In this document: positions 1 through 7,040 of the stretch, one piece after another | Layout of the letters: each line of letters opens with the position of its first letter | Position numbering within the stretch: the stretch's first letter is position 1 | From: Paenibacillaceae bacterium | Lineage (GTDB): Bacteria > Bacillota > Bacilli > Paenibacillales > Paenibacillaceae | Length of the DNA: 64,000 nt | Direction: 5' to 3' | Assembly (NCBI GenBank): GCA_900766135.1 | Contig: CAAFUF010000003.1 | Location: 367,265-431,264, forward strand | Translations under genes and position numbers: made by a program | The notes under the pieces: model-generated | What the model was told of the DNA's origin: nothing | Databases searched by the model: none | Seen by the model: the letters and a program-made list of their open reading frames with translations, nothing else

Positions 1-1075
1 AGTAAACAGGAGGCTCTGGGTACACCAATTGTTTAAACTTACTTATTATTTCACTATTTTCATTGACTGATAATATTTTATCAATATCGGATACTTCAGG
101 AGGACGCGATAATATTTCTGCCCCATCATCAATAAATCCAACCGTTTTGTACTCTTTCAATAACAATTTAGCATAAAAATAACGTACAGTTTCCAGCAAA
201 GTGGCACTTAATATTCTTAATAAATCCCGCTGAGTAGGCTCACCATCAAGGTTAATATGAATTCCTGGTATATTGGTTGCAAAAGGAAACCTTCGGTCTT
301 CAAATTCTTCTAGGGAGTCAACAGCAATTATTGGTCTGTCATTATCTTTTGCGCTAATAATTTCTCTTTGACACCAATATCTGGATGAATATGAGTCTGT
401 ATGAATTGCAATAATCGTGGATTGTTTTATATGCTCAACAATTTCATTATCAAATCTGTAGCCTGGGGCAATATCTGTTGCATCAAAAAAGTTCCTCATC
501 GAGCTGTTATCAATAAATTTTTTCAATGCTTTTGCTAAAATAATTCCATTTTCTCCGTCTTTCGTATGGCTCAAAAAAAGTTTTAAAGCGTTATCTTTTC
601 CATTAGATATTTTCTGAAATTCTTCATTCAATGAAAATCGATATATTTCATGAGTAATTGCTATAAAGAACAAATCGTTTAAATAGCTTTGATCAAACTC
701 ATAAGCTCTTATAAAATTTTGGTAATCAAACATAGTATGTTTGAACGCAAATTTATCAAGAGCAATAGGAATGAAAGTTAATTTATCTTGTTGAATCATC
801 TCTTTTATATACTTAGTCCAAGATTCATCGACAACTAAATCTCTACTAATAAAAATAAAGACTAAGTTTTTTTGGGATAGCCCTTCGATATCTTTTGGGA
901 CACCTTTATGTGTAATTGTTCTACAATAAATGGGGAGGTTCATTGACCTCGAAAATGGTTTATTTATATCTCGAGACAATAAAGAAAAACAGTAATCGAA
1001 TACAGGTTTAACTTTGTCTGAATCTGATGGATACCAAACAAAGTAAATTGAAAGCGGTGAAATAAAATCAGCCAT
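1..1075 (-). CDS. Tandem TIR-like domain protein (C-terminus off window)
   Basis: An open frame runs from ATG codons at 1081/1075 to the left edge without a stop (about 358 codons seen). The AAGGAGA site lies too close to the first ATG and about 7 bases before the second, so 1075 is the better start. The N-terminal ~110 residues look like a divergent TIR fold (SIYFVWYPSDSD start, LVFIFISRD strand). A second, clearer TIR domain begins near residue 160 with LKLFLSHTKDGENG and carries YSSRYWCQREI, whose Glu matches the catalytic NADase glutamate of TIR enzymes. It follows the 1088-1648 gene by about 12 bases in the same direction, so it is probably co-transcribed. Enzyme activity is inferred from motif only. 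Confidence 0.8.
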   Translation of the reverse strand, partial: MADFISPLSIYFVWYPSDSDKVKPVFDYCFSLLSRDINKPFSRSMNLPIYCRTITHKGVPKDIEGLSQKNLVFIFISRDLVVDESWTKYIKEMIQQDKLTFIPIALDKFAFKHTMFDYQNFIRAYEFDQSYLNDLFFIAITHEIYRFSLNEEFQKISNGKDNALKLFLSHTKDGENGIILAKALKKFIDNSSMRNFFDATDIAPGYRFDNEIVEHIKQSTIIAIHTDSYSSRYWCQREIISAKDNDRPIIAVDSLEEFEDRRFPFATNIPGIHINLDGEPTQRDLLRILSATLLETVRYFYAKLLLKEYKTVGFIDDGAEILSRPPEVSDIDKILSVNENSEIISKFKQLVYPEPPVY

Positions 1076-1087
1076 TGCCATCTCTCC

Positions 1088-1648
1088 TTAATGAGTTACG
1101 CCACAGACTTTGCATTTGGCATTATACCCCATCATATCTTGTGAATTTTTTATTAAATGGTTTCTTGTGGTCCTAGCTTTAAATGCATCCTCTATCCATT
1201 TTCCCAACTGCTCTGCAGAATCCGGGTACACCCAATAGCGAGCATAGCAATTCTCATGCCCTGAAGACCAATTGGCTTCAAGTCTAGGTGGAATGTACGC
1301 CGAATTTCCCTGACTTGGTAAAATGATCCCCATTAAACCATTTGGTGTATACTCCCCTTGCCTTAATGAAGTCTTAATCTCCCAATCGACGTAGCGACGA
1401 CTATGAGTACAACTTCCTACTAGTACAATAGTAACTGTTGTATCTTGTAAATACTTTTTCCTGATTTGTGTCATTACGTATTCTGGATTACGACTTTGTA
1501 TGAACTCATCATTGTTATTAGCTCCAAGAACATATGGAATAAAAACTTTCTCCTTATTTGCAAATCTATCGATAAATGCATCCACTTCTCGACGGTCATC
1601 TCTAAAGTGTGAAATAAATACTTTTCTTCTTGTACCCTGATAAGTCAT
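1088..1648 (-). CDS. ThsB-like TIR protein (MTH538/DUF1863 family)
   Basis: The start is ATG at 1648, preceded by GGAAGGAG at 8 bases, rather than the upstream in-frame TTG at 1666. The protein has about 186 residues. It begins with the TIR-like strand KVFISHFRDDRREVDAF, continues with TVTIVLVGSCTHSRRYVDWEI (catalytic-Glu region) and NGLMGIILPSQG. That order is typical of the MTH538 TIR-like family that includes ThsB, the Thoeris sensor that makes a cyclic-ADPR-type signal from NAD during phage infection. A CKVCG motif sits at the C-terminus. It starts 5 bases after the stop of the preceding TIR gene. The family call is firm; the Thoeris role is inferred. Confidence 0.82.
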   Translation of the reverse strand: MTYQGTRRKVFISHFRDDRREVDAFIDRFANKEKVFIPYVLGANNNDEFIQSRNPEYVMTQIRKKYLQDTTVTIVLVGSCTHSRRYVDWEIKTSLRQGEYTPNGLMGIILPSQGNSAYIPPRLEANWSSGHENCYARYWVYPDSAEQLGKWIEDAFKARTTRNHLIKNSQDMMGYNAKCKVCGVTH

Positions 1649-1653
1649 AACAA

Positions 1654-2220
1654 CTACTCCTTCCAACTTAGGTAATTATCAAGAGGATGTTGTGACATAC
1701 TATAAGGATTTTTTCCAATAAAAGTACTTGCTGATTCAAATAATAAATTTGATTTTTTACTCAACTCATTCAAATAATCATTTAGACTCCTAGTTCCTCT
1801 TATTATTCGAGTTATTTCTAAATACGATGGAATGGTAATAGTATCTTTTAATGTAAGTGTTGCCAGTGGTTTGTCGGCCCTTTTTCCGAACCCTATTTCA
1901 TAGGGAACCCACCAGGACCCCACAGTTTTCTCCGATACAATACAGAAGACATTTGTAGATACGGATAATCCCTTTTCAATATTTTTAGTAATTGCAATCG
2001 GATCACCTTGAGATACTGCGCGCTGAAGACTTTCATCATAAATGTCTAAATAAATATCGAAGCCCGCATCCTGAATATACTCTCCAATTTTCTTTACCGT
2101 ATTTCGATCTTCACTAGTGTAAGACAGAAAAATACAAACTTGCGACTTTTGTACCGATGCATTAAAACTTTTATTCACATTATTGTCAATAGATGGGTTT
2201 GCTAAATTCTTTCCAATCAA
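1654..2220 (-). CDS. Stand-alone TIR-domain protein
   Basis: 188 residues. No in-frame ATG precedes the domain; a TTG at 2220 has a strong AGGAGG 8 bases upstream and is taken as start. The TIR domain starts near residue 27 (VCIFLSYTSEDRNTVKKI), has the box-2-like FDIYLDIYDESLQ stretch, and keeps SWWVPYEIGFGKR, in which the Glu is the expected NADase residue. It resembles single-domain bacterial TIR proteins rather than the MTH538 type of its neighbours. It sits between two MTH538-type genes and is tightly spaced to the next one, which suggests a common transcript. Confidence 0.82.
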   Translation of the reverse strand: MIGKNLANPSIDNNVNKSFNASVQKSQVCIFLSYTSEDRNTVKKIGEYIQDAGFDIYLDIYDESLQRAVSQGDPIAITKNIEKGLSVSTNVFCIVSEKTVGSWWVPYEIGFGKRADKPLATLTLKDTITIPSYLEITRIIRGTRSLNDYLNELSKKSNLLFESASTFIGKNPYSMSQHPLDNYLSWKE

Positions 2221-2449
2221 AGTATTCTCCTCCTATTAGAAACGCTTTCAACTATCAATATCGACACTGCCCGACGATCTATCGATATCTCATTTGCTAA
2301 CACAGAAGACTCCTGTCTACCATCAGTATTTACAGGACATATTCTCCCTCCAGACAAAGATTAATCAATGGCTTTAGATCTACATTAAGATCTCCATGTA
2401 ATTACATATTTCTGCGCCAATATACCCAATTCCTTTCAAAACATATTGG

Positions 2450-3088
2450 TTAGGAAGTCACAACAGCCTCTGAAACCAAGAAAAATGTAGATTGGGCTGT
2501 ATTATAGGAGTTTCTGGCGAACTTCTTTTTTATTTTTAAGTTTCCATTACGCTTCTCAAATGCTTCATCGATATACTTCTCAGGATTACCAATAAACATA
2601 GAGTACTTCATTACCGCGAAGTAGACCTGATCGTCTGTGTAGTGCGCTAATGTACCATCATATTCATGATTTCTATAAACTAGCTCTGGCAGATAGTATG
2701 TATACAGATTTGTTGGTGATCTCAAAGTGATTCCACAATTACAAAACGGGGAAGTGCACAAACTTGGTTGATAGATTTGATCATACAATTCATCCCTTAC
2801 CACAGCCAATAATCCATTATGGTTGCTGCCCCATAATGAAGCTTGAATTTCTGAGTTGACAAAAGGTCTCCTAGCAGTTTCGTACCCAACGATAACTAAT
2901 GTTATTGTAGAATCTGATAAGAAGTTTTCTCGAATGATCCGCATAATAGTCTCTTCGGTGTTAGTCGTACTAATATCTCCATCAGAGACTGATTTATCTA
3001 TGAAATATTCTCCGCTAAATTTTTCAATTATGAGATCTTTTAAGTCCTGATCTTTAGCATGGTGATAGCTTATAAACGTCTTATGCAC
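2450..3088 (-). CDS. ThsB-like TIR protein (MTH538/DUF1863 family)
   Basis: A GTG at 3088 has GGGAGGGG 8 bases upstream and gives a protein beginning MHKTFISYHHAKD, the usual start of this family; the earlier ATG at 3106 overlaps the ribosome binding site. About 212 residues. Motifs in order are KTFISYHH (first strand), TITLVIVGYETARRPFVNSEIQASL (catalytic-Glu region) and NGLLAVVRDELYDQ. CTSPFCNCG near residue 120 is a cysteine cluster. It is a second, sequence-divergent ThsB-like protein in the same run, which fits the common arrangement of several ThsB sensors at one Thoeris locus. A 229-base gap separates it from the following TIR gene. Confidence 0.82.
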   Translation of the reverse strand: MHKTFISYHHAKDQDLKDLIIEKFSGEYFIDKSVSDGDISTTNTEETIMRIIRENFLSDSTITLVIVGYETARRPFVNSEIQASLWGSNHNGLLAVVRDELYDQIYQPSLCTSPFCNCGITLRSPTNLYTYYLPELVYRNHEYDGTLAHYTDDQVYFAVMKYSMFIGNPEKYIDEAFEKRNGNLKIKKKFARNSYNTAQSTFFLVSEAVVTS

Positions 3089-3121
3089 TATACAATCCCC
3101 TCCCATTTCTCAGTATTGACT

Positions 3122-3346
3122 TCAAAGGTGCCTTCGACAATCGAAATTAAAAAACTGATTAATTCTTGTAAAATCTTCGCAGATCTCTCGATACCTGCAG
3201 TAATGTTTTTGCACCTCAGATATTGGAGTCATGTGAAAAGGAATTACAGCTCCCCCATTGATTGGAGTCACGGTGTCAGTGTCGGCTACTCTCTTATACC
3301 AACGCCTGTAATTATTTTGGTGGGAGGTAAGAAATTCATTCTCCAA
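3122..3346 (-). CDS. Small hypothetical ORF inside the TIR cluster
   Basis: A 74-codon frame fits between the ATPase-TIR gene (stop 3368) and the ThsB-like gene (start 3088), in the same direction. The only start is a TTG at 3346 with no convincing ribosome binding site. The product is basic near its ends (QNNYRRWYKR, NFDCRRHL) and shows no family I recognise. It may be a real small protein, a decayed remnant or chance; position is the only argument for it. Confidence 0.3.
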   Translation of the reverse strand: MENEFLTSHQNNYRRWYKRVADTDTVTPINGGAVIPFHMTPISEVQKHYCRYREICEDFTRINQFFNFDCRRHL

Positions 3347-3367
3347 CTAAGCAAAAAATTTAATAAA

Positions 3368-4882
3368 TTAGCAAGAAAAATCAAAAGTAAGTTGCTCTGG
3401 TTCTATATTTTCTTCTCCTAATTTCCTGATAAGTATTGATACAATATATTCAATTTGTTCCTTTAGATCTTTTTTTCTATCGAATAACAACCCTCCAACA
3501 TTGGTTGTCCGATCAAATACTCCAATAGGAGCATCAGAAAACCAAATTGGGATTACCGATCCTTTTCCAAACCTAGCAACAAACTGTCTGGATTCAAATT
3601 TTGTCCATACTCTTTTAGGATAATCAGGTCCTATTAAAGCGACGATGTATTTAGCTTCACTCTGATAAATAGGTGCAAGGTATTCTTCAACATCTTGAGC
3701 TAAGATAGAGTGTTGTTCGTTTTTGTCATAAAATACTTCAAACTCTTCTTCAACAAGTCTATTGAACAATGCTTCTGCAATATCTCTATCACAGCCAGCA
3801 AATGAAAGAGCAAAATCGTACTTGGAATTAAAGTTCATATTTGTATAGCCGACTTGTTTAGCAAACTTAGTCCATAATATGTTTCTAATAAAATAAACAA
3901 ACTTTGGATCTTCCACGCTAAGTATGTTAGTTATCGGATCATAATGTAATACATCCGCGAACAAAGATTCATTATTTTCAAGAAAGCTTTCTAGAAATCG
4001 TTTTTCTACAACTTGTTCAATACTTCCTTTTCTTTCTGGGTGATCAATGGCTGCTTGTTTTAAGCTTAGTGACCATTCGTTACTTGTGGCTAACCAGTAC
4101 AACATGTACAAATAAGGTGCCCTGCCTTCTCTTCTAAGTTTGGGGCCAGTTGCGAATTTTTGAGCAGTTTCAAAAAAGGCCCTACCAAGTTCTTCAAACA
4201 CTTTTTCTTTTACAACCTCTATATTTGTATCTAACTGTTTTAATTTTTCAACTTTTTCAGTAACGCCAGACATTATACATAGTTCGTGACATATCATTTG
4301 TGCGATATGGAAACTTCCATTTGCTTCTTCAGCAATTTTATTTTTTGAACCAATCCTTATGTTTAATGCTGCTTCTCCTTTAGCTACAAGTTCTAAAATA
4401 CTTTCTGTCGGATTTCTTTCAAATTTTATTGTATCTATTCTATTATTCAAATCCTTTGCAAATTTAACTAATGTATCTCCTGCTTTGTTAATTCCTACAA
4501 TAATTAGTTTTGTTTCTTCATCTTCTTCATCTGCGAGCGTTTTCATATAGTCGGCAATTTTGGCTTTGATATGTTCATTTAATCTATGAAAATCGTCAAT
4601 AATTATAGTTCCATGTTCTTTACCGTCTGGTATTCCTTCAATGTACTCCCTATCAACTTTCTTACGTGCAGTAAACCGAACGATCTTCTGACTTAGTCCA
4701 AGTTCCTCGATAGCTTTTATAATACTCGTTGTTTTACCTATTCCTGATGGTCCTTCTACTACTACTCCTCTTCCTTTTGTTCTAAGAGATACAATTAGTT
4801 TTTGATATTCTAATGGTTTAACAAATGTATACGTAGGAGTACCTGAAGTCTTATAGACCTCTTCAAGAAATGGCTTTGGCAT
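3368..4882 (-). CDS. P-loop ATPase fused to a C-terminal TIR domain
   Basis: ATG at 4882 with GGGAGGGG 5 bases upstream; about 504 residues. The N-terminal half is a STAND/AAA-like nucleotide-binding module: Walker A GPSGIGKTT near residue 47, Walker B GTIIIDDFHRL near 92, then VGINKAG and helical segments. The last ~150 residues form a TIR domain (YDFALSFAGCDRDIAEALF, VALIGPDYPKRVWTKFESRQF) with the Glu of WTKFE in the NADase position. The layout, ATPase first and TIR last, suggests a ligand-gated TIR sensor or effector. It is the first gene of the multi-TIR run. What triggers it cannot be read from sequence. Confidence 0.85.
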   Translation of the reverse strand: MPKPFLEEVYKTSGTPTYTFVKPLEYQKLIVSLRTKGRGVVVEGPSGIGKTTSIIKAIEELGLSQKIVRFTARKKVDREYIEGIPDGKEHGTIIIDDFHRLNEHIKAKIADYMKTLADEEDEETKLIIVGINKAGDTLVKFAKDLNNRIDTIKFERNPTESILELVAKGEAALNIRIGSKNKIAEEANGSFHIAQMICHELCIMSGVTEKVEKLKQLDTNIEVVKEKVFEELGRAFFETAQKFATGPKLRREGRAPYLYMLYWLATSNEWSLSLKQAAIDHPERKGSIEQVVEKRFLESFLENNESLFADVLHYDPITNILSVEDPKFVYFIRNILWTKFAKQVGYTNMNFNSKYDFALSFAGCDRDIAEALFNRLVEEEFEVFYDKNEQHSILAQDVEEYLAPIYQSEAKYIVALIGPDYPKRVWTKFESRQFVARFGKGSVIPIWFSDAPIGVFDRTTNVGGLLFDRKKDLKEQIEYIVSILIRKLGEENIEPEQLTFDFSC

Positions 4883-5292
4883 TGTTACCCCTCCCAAATG
4901 TTTTTTTAAATGCTCGTATTTACATCTGACAAATCTTTCAAGGGAATTGCTACTTCGTTAGAGAACAACGGGCGGCCTTAATAAACAAATGCTATATTCT
5001 TCCCCTCTCGGTCTTCCTCATCATCATCGTAATGTCCAATTCTGCTTTGAACGTTCCCGACTTAAAATAAACCGACCCATAATCTAATGCTTTTTTTGTT
5101 TTTTTATAAATTAGTCCCTCAATAAAATGATTGATATTAGAAACTGCAAGTATTTTATATGTCAATATATTTTACGAATTACGTGGACAATAGAACGAAT
5201 AAGCTTGCACTGGAAATAGTCATATGACCATAGTCTTATTTTACTATAAAAATGGATTAATTTGCCGAACAAATAATTATTTGCTCGAAAAT
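4883..5292. other. AT-rich intergenic region upstream of the TIR run
   Basis: No intact gene is seen. It should hold the promoter of the TIR run; on the minus strand TTGTCA and TTTAAA separated by 16 bases lie just before the ribosome binding site of the ATPase-TIR gene and are a weak candidate. A possible decayed coding stretch (4978-5105) is listed separately. The strongly AT-rich composition contrasts with the sequence right of 7000. Confidence 0.4.
4978..5105 (-). pseudogene. Possible decayed coding fragment
   Basis: On the minus strand one frame reads ALDYGSVYFKSGTFKAELD, then a one-base shift would continue into GHYDDDEEDREGKNIAFVY and a TAA at 4978. Both halves look protein-like (acidic tail, conserved-looking aromatic residues), but there is no start codon and the join requires a frameshift. 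I do not recognise the family. This is a tentative reading. Confidence 0.2.
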
Positions 5293-5321
5293 AAAAAAAC
5301 TCCCGCTAAAATTAGCGAAAG
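5293..5321 (-). terminator. Intrinsic terminator of the DUF6809-like gene
   Basis: On the minus strand ACTTTCGCTAA pairs with TTAGCGGGAGT (G-U pairs allowed), followed by seven T. It lies about 80 bases after the stop at 5402. Confidence 0.75.
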
Positions 5322-5401
5322 TATTAAATCTATATCTTATTCACATAACAACAAGCATATACAATTTCCCATTTTTTTCAAACCCTAACCTACCATCAGT
5401 C

Positions 5402-5689
5402 TTACTTCTCAAAACCCTTCCCTTCCCCACAAAACACCTCCACCATCACCAAAGCCCCCATCCTAAACCCCTGGACAAAAGCCTCACTTGTAACCATGGA
5501 ATTAGACTCACCGTTCAAATCTAAAATTTGCTCAAGGACTGCGAAATCGCTCTCCGAAAATCTCTGTTTGACTTCCTCCATCAAATCGGAAATCTTTCTA
5601 TTCAGCGAACGATATTCGGGATCTGTAGGAACCATTCGCTCTTCAGGGTTCAGGTTGCCATTATATATTTCCTCCAAAATACTTTTCAT
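5402..5689 (-). CDS. Small cytosolic protein, DUF6809-like
   Basis: 95 residues, ATG at 5689 preceded by GGGGAG at 6 bases. It begins MKSILEEIYNGNLNPEER and has a central amphipathic helix (RKISDLMEEVKQRF), then LEQILDLNGESN and a hydrophobic tail (GFRMGALVMVEVF). This layout matches the uncharacterised DUF6809 proteins of Bacillota, often found near phage-type regulators. No enzymatic motif is visible. It is divergent from the Xre regulator at 5828 and its promoter lies inside the shared inverted repeat, so the regulator probably controls it. Confidence 0.65.
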   Translation of the reverse strand: MKSILEEIYNGNLNPEERMVPTDPEYRSLNRKISDLMEEVKQRFSESDFAVLEQILDLNGESNSMVTSEAFVQGFRMGALVMVEVFCGEGKGFEK

Positions 5690-5754
5690 TCTATTCTCCC
5701 CTTTAAAGTATCATTAGAGTCTTGAGTAATAACCAGCGCTATCCGCATGAGTAA

Positions 5755-5783
5755 ATTTTATGCGAAAACTGCATAAAATTCAA
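5755..5783 (-). promoter_or_regulatory. Sigma-A-type promoter of the 5402-5689 gene
   Basis: Reading the minus strand, TTGAAT (5783-5778) and TAAAAT (5760-5755) are separated by exactly 17 bases. One arm of the inverted repeat at 5758-5801 fills the spacer, so a bound regulator would block the promoter. Confidence 0.65.
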
Positions 5784-5801
5784 TATGCAGTTTTCGCATA
5801 A
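5758..5801. promoter_or_regulatory. Perfect inverted repeat, probable Xre operator pair
   Basis: The arms TTATGCGAAAACTGCATA (5758-5775) and its exact complement (5784-5801) are 18 bp with an 8-bp spacer. Each arm is itself a dyad, TATGC-N7-GCATA, so the site is two operators with centres 25 bp apart. It lies between the divergent DUF6809-like and Xre genes. Confidence 0.7.
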
Positions 5802-5827
5802 TTTAAACTTATCTTGGGTGATGAACG

Positions 5828-6046
5828 ATGTATAAGAGGATACGGGATTTACGAGAGGACAGAGATTTGACGCAACAGCAATTAGCGGAACACTTAAACA
5901 TTTCACAAGCAACCTATTCCCGATACGAAAGCGGAAACTTGGATGTGCCAAGTTCGGTGTTGATTAAGTTATCCGACTTTTACAGCGTAAGTATTGATTA
6001 TATACTTGGTCAGACGAATATTTCTAAGCGTCCCACTGAAAAATAG
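5828..6046 (+). CDS. Xre/Cro-type HTH regulator
   Basis: 72 residues, ATG at 5828, with a weak upstream site (TTGGGTGATGAACG). Almost the whole protein is a helix-turn-helix domain: IRDLREDRDLTQQQLAEHL, then ISQATYSRYESGN as recognition region, and LSDFYSVSIDYILG closing the fold. That is the standard size of a phage- or mobile-element-type repressor. It probably binds the operator pair just upstream (5758-5801), repressing itself and the divergent small gene. There is no separate sensory domain. Confidence 0.88.
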   Translation: MYKRIRDLREDRDLTQQQLAEHLNISQATYSRYESGNLDVPSSVLIKLSDFYSVSIDYILGQTNISKRPTEK

Positions 6047-6134
6047 CCTTAACAATCCTAAACATGATTCAATGAAAAAAGACAAACCCATGAGTCATAT
6101 CTCGTCATGAAAACAGTCTTAAACATAACTAAGT

Positions 6135-6183
6135 GGCGATCGCGATTCGGTATCTAACCGGAAAGTGATCGCCGATTTTTTTC
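6135..6183 (+). terminator. Intrinsic terminator after the Xre gene
   Basis: GGCGATC (6135-6141) pairs with GATCGCC (6167-6173), with a second inner pairing TTCGG/CCGGAA, followed by seven T. Confidence 0.65.
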
Positions 6184-6351
6184 TTAGAAGTTTTCAAGGG
6201 CACGATGTATACTCTGCAAAAAGATGTTCAGCCGTTTGCTTAGGCACCGACTCTACAAACAGGCTGGAGAGTTTAACTAAAACGGACTTTTCCCAAATAG
6301 CCTATGTTAAAATAGGCGGGATAAAAAAATTTTAAGGATGGGGATGGGTAT

Positions 6352-6840
6352 ATGATTACGGTTAGACCGCTGGAACGTCATGAGTTTGATTTTTTTATGG
6401 ATATGCATTATGAGTCTATTCATATATTGCAGGGGAAGCCAGCAAAGCATGAGCTTTTGAATGCTCCCCATATCAAAAAATACCATGAAGGATGGGGCAG
6501 AAAAGGAGACAGAGCGTTCGTTGCACGGAAGGATAATCATCTTGCTGGGGCTGTATGGTATCGATTGTTCGACGAAACGAATAAAGGGTACGGGTTCGTC
6601 GATAACGATACACCGGAGCTAGGCATCGCAGTACATTCAGAATATCGAGGAATCGGTATCGGACGAATCTTAATACATGAAATAATCAAGCAAGCAGCGA
6701 GCGATGGATACAAATCGCTTTCCTTGAGCGTCGATCCTCAGAATACTTCCGCCGTGAAGTTATATCAGAAATTGGGATTTGTCTATTGTGGCCTTTCCGG
6801 AACTTCATGGACCATGAAACTCGATGTTCAATCCTGTTAG
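6352..6840 (+). CDS. GNAT-family N-acetyltransferase
   Basis: 162 residues, ATG at 6352 with AAGGATGGGGATGGG upstream. The acetyl-CoA-binding motif is clear: ELGIAVHSEYRGIGIGRILI near residue 90, followed by LSLSVDPQNTSAVKLYQKLGF, the usual motif-B region. The N-terminal part (RPLERHEFDFFMDMHYESI) is variable in the family and does not reveal the substrate. It is transcribed alone, convergent with the mannanase gene. An acetyl-CoA-dependent amine acetyltransferase is the safe call. Confidence 0.85.
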   Translation: MITVRPLERHEFDFFMDMHYESIHILQGKPAKHELLNAPHIKKYHEGWGRKGDRAFVARKDNHLAGAVWYRLFDETNKGYGFVDNDTPELGIAVHSEYRGIGIGRILIHEIIKQAASDGYKSLSLSVDPQNTSAVKLYQKLGFVYCGLSGTSWTMKLDVQSC

Positions 6841-7040
6841 GCTAATCGAGTACCTCCCTCTGATCGTTTTGGTCTCTTGGATGTGGTGTCAGCCCCAACT
6901 CGTTCATGGGCGGCTCCGCCGACCGCTTACGACATTCCTTGGCATAAAGTCCTTCGATTTTGTTGAACATGCAACCATCCCGCCATTCAAAAAGGGTTGG
7001 ACCAGGGAACACCCCGATCCAACCCCTTTTCCTTCCCCCC

